DNA of 10,085 bases, taken from contig JBDRGC010000172.1 in NCBI GenBank assembly GCA_043818215.1, positions 1-10,085 on the forward strand, in the 5' to 3' direction. The translations under genes were made by a program, and so were the position numbers. This DNA is from JBDRGC01 sp043818215. Its GTDB lineage: Bacteria > Chloroflexota > Anaerolineae > Anaerolineales > UBA11858. Below the pieces are notes generated by a model that was not told the origin of the DNA, made no database searches, and saw nothing but the letters and a program-made list of their open reading frames with translations. Positions 1 through 5,253 of this stretch are shown here, one piece after another; within the stretch, counting starts at the first letter, position 1; each line of letters opens with the position of its first letter.

Positions 1-256
1 GGGGATTGGGGATTGGGGATTGGGGAATGGGGATTGGGGATTGGGGAATGGGGATTGGGGATTGGGGAATGGGGATTGGGGATTGGAGATTGGAGATTGG
101 AGATTCGCCACCCGCCGCCACTCGCCACTCGCCACCCGCCTCCTGCATCCTGCATCCTGCATCCTGCCTCCCGCCTCCTGCCTCCCGTATCCTGCCTCCC
201 GCCCCCCCCCCCCCGCGATTCGCCAATAGCCCATCGCCCCCCCCCCCCCCCCCCCC
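1..256. repeat. Heptamer tandem array with two poly-C tracts
   Basis: Positions 1-203 divide exactly into 29 consecutive 7-bp units in one unbroken phase. The units change from GGGGATT/GGGGAAT (1-84) to GGAGATT (85-105), then CGCCACC/ACTCGCC-like (106-140) and TCCTGCA/TCCTGCC/TCCCGCC (141-203). The first part has a 21-bp higher-order period (two GGGGATT then one GGGGAAT). A run of 13 C (202-214), three more heptamers (218-238: ATTCGCC, AATAGCC, CATCGCC) and a run of 20 C (237-256) follow. The G-rich part resembles the CCCCAAT-type short tandem heptamers known from cyanobacteria; that is resemblance only. Homopolymer lengths could be sequencing error. Confidence 0.95.
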
Positions 257-540
257 AGTCCCTCGGCCGGCGCACTCTCTATATTCACATTCCCGGCTGT
301 GCGTCGCTAAAAGAGAAACGCCATCGTCTCAAACCGCTGTTGGCGCGCCTGCACCGCGAGTTCAATATCTCGGTGGCCGAAATAGACCATCACGATGTCT
401 GGCAAAGCACGGTCATCGGCTGCGCGCTGGTCAGCAACGACAACGGGCACACCCAGCGATCCCTGCAAAAAATCGTTCAGTGGGTCGAAAGCCATTGGCC
501 GGATGTCACCCTGGTCGATGAATATATCGAACTGATCTAA
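97..540 (+). CDS. DUF503 (YlxP-like) protein, 5' end replaced by repeats
   Basis: The C-terminal 88 codons (from about 274) match the small DUF503 family: an HIPGCASLKEKR motif, then FNISVAEIDHHDVWQ, then a VSND motif and a terminal helix and strand. The family's cellular role is not firmly known; members are often near infB/rbfA, but those genes are not seen here. Family proteins are about 90-95 residues and begin roughly 8 residues before the LxLHIPG motif. Here that stretch reads Q-S-L-G-R-R after a poly-C tract and has no ATG. The frame stays open upstream to position 13, but its only upstream ATG/GTG/TTG-type starts there are repeat-borne TTGs. I list TTG 97 because GGAG (85-88) lies 8 nt before it; that would add about 58 proline-rich residues. 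A 5'-truncated pseudogene, or an assembly error in the repeat, is equally possible. Confidence 0.6.
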   Translation: MEIRHPPPLATRHPPPASCILHPASRLLPPVSCLPPPPPRDSPIAHRPPPPPPQSLGRRTLYIHIPGCASLKEKRHRLKPLLARLHREFNISVAEIDHHDVWQSTVIGCALVSNDNGHTQRSLQKIVQWVESHWPDVTLVDEYIELI

Positions 541-623
541 TCATCTAAATGGAGAAATTACTAACTTTTCACCCCCATTTTTATGCTTTTTTCGCAATCA
601 GGAAAACTTCTCAACACAGTTAG

Positions 624-632
624 TGTTATAAT
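624..632 (+). promoter_or_regulatory. Extended -10 promoter for cstA
   Basis: TGTTATAAT matches the extended -10 consensus TGnTATAAT exactly. No good -35 hexamer lies 15-18 bp upstream, as is common for extended -10 promoters. The surrounding AGTGTTATAATATTACT (622-638) is an imperfect palindrome. Predicted start of transcription is about 639. Confidence 0.5.
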
Positions 633-765
633 ATTACTTAGTTTCGCTTTATAAGTGCAACAAAGTCGAAGGATTTGATAAGTTGTGCATACATCTAGTT
701 TTCCCATTAGTGTCATCACCAGTAAACCGGCAAATGAACATTGCTGGCAAGGGGGTACTACGTTA

Positions 766-811
766 GAACTGCGTCGCTGGATTATTCTTATCAGCGGCGC
801 GGTTTGTTTTT
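766..811 (+). terminator. Leader terminator hairpin (candidate attenuator)
   Basis: GAACTGCGTCGCTG (766-779) pairs with CAGCGGCGCGGTTT (792-805) over 14 positions, including three G-U pairs, closing a 12-nt loop. The T-rich tract TTTGTTTTT (803-811) overlaps and follows the 3' arm, giving an intrinsic-terminator form. It lies within the cstA leader, about 130 nt after the proposed start and about 130 nt before the ATG, so it would terminate before the gene unless refolded. Confidence 0.6.
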
Positions 812-812
812 A

Positions 813-837
813 AGCGGCGCGAACAGAATTTGGCGCG
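813..837 (+). promoter_or_regulatory. Duplicate of the attenuator 3' arm
   Basis: AGCGGCGCG (813-821) exactly repeats 793-801, and a shorter GGCGCG follows at 832-837. The second copy can pair with 770-778, which is also the 5' arm of the terminator hairpin. The two pairings are mutually exclusive, so this could be an antiterminator arm. Alternatively the repeats are DNA operator half-sites. Confidence 0.4.
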
Positions 838-931
838 AAAAAACGCTTGAAGAAAGGAGGTGGCTGAGAGACAAATAACTGTACTACTGTGCTACTACTC
901 ATCGTTTCGATAACTACTAGATTGTCGTAAT

Positions 932-938
932 AAAGGAG
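932..938 (+). promoter_or_regulatory. Ribosome binding site of cstA
   Basis: AAAGGAG ends 5 nt before the ATG at 944 and fixes the cstA start. Confidence 0.8.
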
Positions 939-943
939 TAAAC

Positions 944-2641
944 ATGAACGCGTTAATTATCTTAATCTTTGCTGCTGTTTGTCTCTATATTGGGTATGGC
1001 TGGTATGGCAAGAAAATTGACCGGGATATCATCCAGCCTAACCCAGATAAAGCAACCCCAGCAACCATGTATATGGACGGAGTGGACTTTACCCCGGCCA
1101 GCAAGAATGTGCTTTTCGGCTACCAGTTCAAGTCCATCGCCGCCCTAGGTCCTATCGGCGGGCCGATTGTGGCTGCACAGTATGGCTGGTTGCCAGGCCT
1201 GTTGTGGATCATCTTCGGCACCTTCTTCATCGGTTGGGTGCAGGATTATGCCAGCATCATCGTGCCGATGCGCTCGGATGGTGATACCTTCGGGGCCTTG
1301 AGCTATAAGCTCATCTCGCCGCGCGCGCGTGGCATCTTGCTGATATTCATCTACATCTACCTGCTGCTGATTATGGGCGCCTTCGGCCAGGTCATTGGCA
1401 TCAACTTCTTGTCCAATCCCGCGGTGCCTGTAGGCGTTCTGGCAGTGATCCTGATGGGATTGCTGGCCGGTCAGATGACCTACAAGATGAAGAAGGACAT
1501 TATCCTCACCACCGTCATCACCGTGGTTGTAACCTTCATCGGCATCTGGCTGGGGACTCTTTCGGGAATCACCAGCTTCTTCTCGAACCTCAACACCTCT
1601 CTGGGTGCTAACACGAAGTATTTCTGGTCGATCATCTTCGCCATCATCTGCTACCTGGGAGCGGTACTCCCCATCTGGCGATGGGCACAGCCCACCAATT
1701 ACGTTTCATTCTGGGTTATCGCCCTGGGTATGGTGGGCGGCGTCCTCGGCATGACCATCTGGACATTCCAGGGAGGGGCCACCTTCGGCGACTTCCCGGC
1801 CTTCACCGGCTGGTCAGTTGCAGGACTGGGGCCGCTATGGCCAATCCTGTTCGTGACGATTGCCTGCGGGGCTATCTCCGGCTGGCACAGTCTGGTTTCC
1901 AGTTCTGGCACCGCGCGGCAGATCGAAAAGGAAACCGACGCACTGCCAATCGGCGGCGGCGCGATGTGGATGGAAATGATTCTGGCTGTCATCTCTCTAT
2001 TGACCGCCACCGCGGCCACCGGCGGATGGGATGCCTACCTGGAAGCCTATGCCGCCGGTCAGTACGGCGTCTTCGCTGTAGGTCTGGCCAACTTCCTCAG
2101 CCACATCGGCATTCCCACTGCCTTCGGTATACCATACGGTATGGTCTTCCTGACCATCATGGGCCTGACCATCTGCTACTTGGTGGTGCGCTTCATGCGC
2201 GTGGCCAGCGCTGAACTACTGGGTGACGCCATCCCGGCGATGAAGAACATGCACGTCGGTGCTATCGTGGCTCTGATCCTCTCCCTGATCGTCATCTGGA
2301 CCGGCGTATGGCAGACGATCTGGGTGCTCTTCGGCGGGGCCAACCAGATGATGGCATCCCTGGCTCTGTTGATCATCACTGTGTGGTTGATGTCCCAGGG
2401 GAAGAAGTATGGCTGGACTTTCTGGCCTTGCATTTTCATGTACATCACCACCATCGCAGCCCTGGTATATACCGCATTCTGGAAAGCTCTACCCGCAGCC
2501 CTCGCTGGAACGAAGGTCACTGGTAATATCATCGCTGTCGTCGTTGCAGTGATATTGCTTGTCTGCGCTCTGATTCTCGGCTACGATGGCGTGTTAGCAA
2601 TAAACCGCTACCGCAAGGGCGAAGTTGTCCCAGCGGCCTAG
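944..2641 (+). CDS. cstA: Carbon starvation protein A (CstA) family transporter
   Basis: A 565-residue polytopic inner-membrane protein of the CstA/BtsT family, whose studied members import peptides or pyruvate; which substrate applies here cannot be told. Diagnostic segments are the N-terminal TPASKNVLFGYQFKSIAALG block (50-69), GPIGGPIVAAQYGWLPG (69-85) followed by the IGWVQDY turn (96-102), and a later SGWHSLVSSSGTARQ block typical of the family. Many hydrophobic segments continue to the C-terminus. It is shorter than E. coli CstA (about 700 residues), like other short bacterial and archaeal forms. ATG 944 has a good SD. The gene is monocistronic, with a long leader containing a candidate attenuator and a strong terminator after the stop. 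Codons are G/C-rich at third positions. Confidence 0.93.
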   Translation: MNALIILIFAAVCLYIGYGWYGKKIDRDIIQPNPDKATPATMYMDGVDFTPASKNVLFGYQFKSIAALGPIGGPIVAAQYGWLPGLLWIIFGTFFIGWVQDYASIIVPMRSDGDTFGALSYKLISPRARGILLIFIYIYLLLIMGAFGQVIGINFLSNPAVPVGVLAVILMGLLAGQMTYKMKKDIILTTVITVVVTFIGIWLGTLSGITSFFSNLNTSLGANTKYFWSIIFAIICYLGAVLPIWRWAQPTNYVSFWVIALGMVGGVLGMTIWTFQGGATFGDFPAFTGWSVAGLGPLWPILFVTIACGAISGWHSLVSSSGTARQIEKETDALPIGGGAMWMEMILAVISLLTATAATGGWDAYLEAYAAGQYGVFAVGLANFLSHIGIPTAFGIPYGMVFLTIMGLTICYLVVRFMRVASAELLGDAIPAMKNMHVGAIVALILSLIVIWTGVWQTIWVLFGGANQMMASLALLIITVWLMSQGKKYGWTFWPCIFMYITTIAALVYTAFWKALPAALAGTKVTGNIIAVVVAVILLVCALILGYDGVLAINRYRKGEVVPAA

Positions 2642-2658
2642 TAGCATAATACATCACG

Positions 2659-2692
2659 ATGGGAGGGTCTTGACTCGACTCTCCCATTTTCT
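2659..2692 (+). terminator. Rho-independent terminator of cstA
   Basis: ATGGGAGGGTC (2659-2669) pairs with GACTCTCCCAT (2677-2687) over 11 bp with one G-U pair and a 7-nt loop, followed by TTTTCT. It lies 18 nt after the cstA stop. Confidence 0.88.
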
Positions 2693-2796
2693 ATTAGTAG
2701 ATTGGTAGGTTGGTAGGTTGGTAGATTGGTAGATTGGTAGGTTGGTAGATTGGTAGGTTGGTAGGTTGGTAGATTGGTAGATTGGTAGGTTAGTCA
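2693..2796 (+). repeat. Octamer array RTTGGTAG with 48-bp higher-order repeat
   Basis: Thirteen 8-bp units in phase, ATTGGTAG or GTTGGTAG; the first (ATTAGTAG) and last (GTTAGTCA) are degenerate. From 2701 the variable first base reads A-G-G-A-A-G twice, so 2701-2748 is duplicated as a 48-bp unit at 2749-2796, apart from the decayed last octamer. Confidence 0.93.
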
Positions 2797-2804
2797 TTCC
2801 ACCA

Positions 2805-3068
2805 AATTTCCCGGTTTACCAATTTACCAGTTTACCAATTTACCAGCTCACCAATTTACCGGTTTACCAATTTACCGGTTTACCAATTTACCGGTTTACC
2901 AATTTACCAGCTCACCAATTTACCGGTTTACCAATTTACCAGTTCACCAATTTACCAACTCACCAATTTACCGGTTTACTAATTTACTAGTTTACCAATT
3001 TACCGGTTTACCAATTTACCGGTTTACCAATTTACCAGTTCACCAATTTACCAACTCACCAATTTACC
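2805..3068 (-). repeat. Octamer array of the same family, inverted
   Basis: Exactly 33 octamers in one phase (264 bp). AATTTACC alternates with a variable partner (GGTTTACC, AGTTTACC, AGCTCACC, AGTTCACC, AACTCACC), giving a 16-bp composite period. On the minus strand the units read GGTAAATT/GGTAAACC, the same family as GGTAGATT/GGTAGGTT in the preceding array. A transcript across both could fold into a long hairpin in which many C/T differences become G-U pairs. The array ends 10 bp before the ATG at 3079. Confidence 0.93.
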
Positions 3069-3078
3069 AATCCCCAAC

Positions 3079-3399
3079 ATGACAGCTCGCAGAATGAAAA
3101 CACCCGATTGGGAAAAAATACAAGACAAACTACGCCAGGCCAGCAAGTTCGCAGGCGAGTTCGTCTACGGGGCAACCACTTTCGAATGGGTTAACGGAAT
3201 GAATCGGGAAAGGGGACATGTGGAGCGGTTGTTCGTTCTGATCACCTTTGGCGACCTTCTTGGTGTGCCCATCCTGCCGCCCTACTATACCCTACGCCTG
3301 TTGCCATTCGTCGTCCCAGTGATCGAACGTTGGAAGCGAAGTATGCTGCGCGAACGCGACGTGACTGATCTGGCAGACTTAATCGAAGGAGCACATTGA
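3079..3399 (+). CDS. Small protein of unknown function, paralog A
   Basis: I do not recognise the family. The 106-residue product is a paralog of the next gene: both carry an N-terminal helix ending in E-F-[VL]-Y-G (A 27-31), then a conserved core (A 47-98) with LFVLIT, GDLLG-x-PILPPYY, LRLLP-x-VVP, W-K-R and MLRERD-x-TD. The core holds two short hydrophobic stretches around a PILPPYY turn, followed by a strongly basic tail, suggesting a membrane-associated rather than a classic membrane-spanning protein. No signal peptide is seen. Start choice is weak: neither ATG 3079 nor in-frame ATG 3094 has a Shine-Dalgarno, and the octamer array stops 10 bp upstream. The paralog's matching N-terminal helix argues against a much later start. 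The gene heads a same-strand cluster with paralog B, an S23 gene and two ArsA-like ATPases. Confidence 0.75.
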   Translation: MTARRMKTPDWEKIQDKLRQASKFAGEFVYGATTFEWVNGMNRERGHVERLFVLITFGDLLGVPILPPYYTLRLLPFVVPVIERWKRSMLRERDVTDLADLIEGAH

Positions 3400-3426
3400 T
3401 ATTAACTGTGATTACATGGAGGCAAA

Positions 3427-3705
3427 ATGACTGAGGAAGAAAAGAAAAACTTTTTAAAAAGTTTTGGCCGTTCGGCCAAAGAATTTCTCTACGGCATGGC
3501 CGGCCACGATATGACCCGCTTTGCCCTCAAAACACGCGGCAGCATGGAGCACTTATTCATCCTGATTACCATGGGTGATCTGCTGGGAATCCCCATCCTA
3601 CCTCCCTACTACTCGCTGCGTCTGCTGCCCTACGTCGTGCCGCAGATCAGCACCTGGAAGCGACGCATGTTGCGTGAGCGTGACTTGACCGACGCGTTGG
3701 CGTGA
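3427..3705 (+). CDS. Small protein of unknown function, paralog B
   Basis: A 92-residue homolog of the gene 27 bp upstream. It lacks about a dozen residues between the N-terminal helix (EFLYG, 19-23) and the core, and has a shorter C-terminus. The shared core (41-91) reads LFILIT, GDLLG-I-PILPPYY, LRLLP-Y-VVP, WKRRMLRERDLTD; most differences from paralog A are conservative (V/I, F/Y, T/S, F/M). The ATG follows GGAGG (3418-3422) by 4 nt. No catalytic motif, cysteine pair or signal peptide is visible. Tandem conservation beside two ATPases suggests a partner, client or membrane anchor of those ATPases; this is inference from position only. Confidence 0.8.
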   Translation: MTEEEKKNFLKSFGRSAKEFLYGMAGHDMTRFALKTRGSMEHLFILITMGDLLGIPILPPYYSLRLLPYVVPQISTWKRRMLRERDLTDALA

Positions 3706-3711
3706 AAGAGG

Positions 3712-3759
3712 CAAGGAGCAAGAGGCAAGGAGCAAGAGGTGAGAGGCAAGGAATAGGCA
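3712..3759. repeat. G-rich heptamer array left of the S23 gene
   Basis: Seven-bp units GAGGCAA and GGAGCAA alternate, followed by GAGGTGA and GAGGCAA. On the opposite strand they read TTGCCTC/TTGCTCC, the same family as the TTGCATC units right of the gene. The final unit contributes AAGGA (3748-3752), 7 nt before the next ATG. Confidence 0.85.
3748..3752 (+). promoter_or_regulatory. Repeat-derived ribosome binding site
   Basis: AAGGA at the end of the heptamer array lies 7 nt before ATG 3760; the SD is formed by repeat sequence. Confidence 0.6.
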
Positions 3760-4179
3760 ATGGCGGTATTCAACAGCTATGAGGAATGGCTTGAGCAGGT
3801 ACCAGAAAGTATAAAGCAAGATCCACTCTGGAACTTCCAGGTATACCTCAAGGCGTTGTTCTTGTCTGACTTGGCCTGGAAAGATACTGATAAAGTAATT
3901 AAAGACCCACGCGGTAATGTAATCGCCAAGCAACTGATCAGGAGTGTCGGTTCTATCTGCGCCAACATCGAGGAAGGGCATGGACGCGGTTTTGGAAAGG
4001 ACAATGCCTACTTTCAGCGCGTTGCACTTGGTTCAGCCCGCGAATCCCGAGGCTGGTATTATCGAGGCCGTCGTTTCCTTGATTCTGAAGTGTTCCAACA
4101 TCGCCTCCGATTACTCGATGAGATCATTGCTGCCCTTGTCCTATCATCTGAACAACAACGCAAGTACCGCAAGAGATAG
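3760..4179 (+). CDS. Four-helix-bundle protein (S23 / TIGR02436-like)
   Basis: The 139-residue product matches the four-helix-bundle family first known from intervening sequences of 23S rRNA and related to the accessory protein bAvd of diversity-generating retroelements. Seen in the sequence: an AKQLIRSVGSICANIEEGHGR block (56-76, the family's Q-L-x-R-S-x-x-S-I-x-A-N-I-x-E-G signature), a K-D-x-x-x-F-x-R-V-A-L-G-S-A-R-E block (80-95) and a last helix with D-E-I (120-122). The molecular function of free-standing members is not established; nucleic acid binding is often suggested. The reading frame is intact. Here the gene is not within an rRNA. It is bracketed by G-rich heptamers (left) and C-rich heptamers (right), and separates the small paralogs from the ATPases, as an inserted cassette would. 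No reverse transcriptase is in the window. Confidence 0.85.
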   Translation: MAVFNSYEEWLEQVPESIKQDPLWNFQVYLKALFLSDLAWKDTDKVIKDPRGNVIAKQLIRSVGSICANIEEGHGRGFGKDNAYFQRVALGSARESRGWYYRGRRFLDSEVFQHRLRLLDEIIAALVLSSEQQRKYRKR

Positions 4180-4181
4180 TC

Positions 4182-4233
4182 CTGCATCTTGCATCTTGCA
4201 TCCCGCATCCCGCATCCCGCATCCTGCATCTTG
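4182..4233. repeat. C-rich heptamer array right of the S23 gene
   Basis: Seven to eight units of CTGCATC/TTGCATC/CCGCATC begin within 3 bp of the S23 stop codon. The same CTGCATC units occur at 142-168. A following CTTGCCCTCTC (4230-4240) is an imperfect inverted copy of GAGAGGCAAG (3741-3750) on the left side. Confidence 0.88.
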
Positions 4234-4259
4234 CCCTCTCTCTACATACTTTCACGATG

Positions 4260-4266
4260 AAAGGAG
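4260..4266 (+). promoter_or_regulatory. Ribosome binding site deciding a TTG start
   Basis: AAAGGAG lies 6 nt before TTG 4273. The nearby ATG 4257 is in another frame and overlaps the SD, so TTG is the supported start. Confidence 0.75.
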
Positions 4267-4272
4267 CACACA

Positions 4273-5253
4273 TTGTCACTCGCAAAAACTTTCAAAGAAC
4301 ACCCCAACCGCCGCTATATCGAGTTCGGCGGCAAAGGCGGATTAGGCAAGACCACCTTCTCTGCCGCGACTGCTTACCACCTGGCCAAGCAAGGCTACAA
4401 AGTGCTGGTCTTCTCAGTAGACCCCCAGGCTTCTCTCTCTGACATCTTCGAGCAGGATATTTTCGGCAAAGGGGCAGTGGAGATCATGCCTAATCTCTAC
4501 GCTCAAGAAATCGACGCCGATCAGCACATCAAAGAATATCAGGACGAGATCCGCAAAAAAATCCTCGATATGTATGGCTTCGAGGAGATTCCAGAAGAGA
4601 TCGAAAACTACATCCAGGCCGCAGCAGCTGAACCGGCTATGGAGGAAAGCGCCATCTTCGACGCCGTGGTAGACATCGTCGTCGGCGAGGAATACGATTA
4701 TTATATCTACGATCTGGTTCCTCTTGGCCACGCCCTCTATTATCTGAGCATGGCCAGCGTTTACGACGAGTGGATTGGCAAGATCACATCCCTGCGCGAG
4801 GAGATGCAAGAGTACGCTCAAGTAGCATCCATTCTGGAGCACGACAAAGAAACAGAGGAAGACCAGATTCTGGCCGAATTACAGGAGATCAAGCAGCGCA
4901 TCAATACCTCTTCCAGCATCCTCACCGACCGCGAGAAGACAGCTTTCTACTTCGTTATCACGCCGGAGGAAATGATAATTCTGGATACACTCAAGGCAGC
5001 CGAACTGTTCTCCAAGTACGACGTACCCATCGCCGGTTACATCGTCAACCGGGTCATCCCACCCGAGTTGGCTCAACAAAACATCCCCGATTACCTGAAA
5101 AACCGCATCGAGATGCAAGATCAATACATCGAAAAGATAGACAAGACCTTCGGTGACGGAGTGCTGGCAAGCGTGCCAGAATTCGAGCGGGATATCACCG
5201 GCCTGGAGATGATCGGCAAGGTGGCAGATGCTCTGTTCGGAGGTGAAGCATGA
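4273..5253 (+). CDS. ArsA/Get3-like ATPase, first of a pair
   Basis: The 326-residue product is a single-domain member of the ArsA/Get3 family of dimeric deviant-Walker P-loop ATPases. P-loop GGKGGLGKTT is at 19-28 with the signature lysine at 21. Switch I reads VDPQASLSD (49-57), keeping the aspartate (D50) equivalent by motif to the catalytic switch I Asp of Get3. Switch II, normally DTAPTGH, reads DLVPLGH (147-153): the D and GH are kept but T-A and T are lost. VNRVIPPE near the C-terminus matches the family's base-contacting region. There are no cysteines, so neither the ArsA arsenite site nor the Get3 CxxC zinc site is present. Start is TTG with AAAGGAG. The last codon overlaps the next gene (ATGA), implying translational coupling. 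No arsR, arsB or arsD is nearby. Likely role: chaperone, targeting or switch ATPase, substrate unknown. Confidence 0.88.
   Translation: MSLAKTFKEHPNRRYIEFGGKGGLGKTTFSAATAYHLAKQGYKVLVFSVDPQASLSDIFEQDIFGKGAVEIMPNLYAQEIDADQHIKEYQDEIRKKILDMYGFEEIPEEIENYIQAAAAEPAMEESAIFDAVVDIVVGEEYDYYIYDLVPLGHALYYLSMASVYDEWIGKITSLREEMQEYAQVASILEHDKETEEDQILAELQEIKQRINTSSSILTDREKTAFYFVITPEEMIILDTLKAAELFSKYDVPIAGYIVNRVIPPELAQQNIPDYLKNRIEMQDQYIEKIDKTFGDGVLASVPEFERDITGLEMIGKVADALFGGEA

Larger units (their letters stand above)
541..943 (+). other. Gene-free cstA upstream region / long leader
   Basis: These 403 bases hold no convincing gene. The only short frame with an ATG (549, 24 codons) has no ribosome binding site. 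Supported content is an extended -10 promoter at 624-632, a small imperfect hairpin at 727-747, a strong terminator-like hairpin at 766-811 with a second copy of its 3' arm at 813-821, an SD-like AAAGGAGG (853-860) with no matching start, and the real cstA ribosome binding site at 932-938. If transcription starts near 639, the leader is about 300 nt, long enough for RNA-based control. Confidence 0.6.

Noticed and set aside
862..872. CTGAGAG in the cstA leader, resembling part of a TPP riboswitch
   Set aside because: The rest of the thi-box, including the GAACCTGAT-type second half, is absent; also no T-box, SAM, cobalamin or c-di-GMP core could be matched.
853..910. Small frame starting at GTG 860 after AAAGGAGG
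   Set aside because: The putative start overlaps the SD-like sequence, the product would be 17 residues, and nothing supports translation.
2805..3068. CRISPR-like alternating repeat and variable unit (16-bp composite)
   Set aside because: Units are 8 bp with no unique spacers; it is a short-period tandem repeat, not a CRISPR array.
3760..4179. rRNA intervening sequence or diversity-generating retroelement
   Set aside because: No 23S rRNA sequence surrounds the S23 gene, and no reverse transcriptase, template repeat or variable-repeat target gene is seen in the window.
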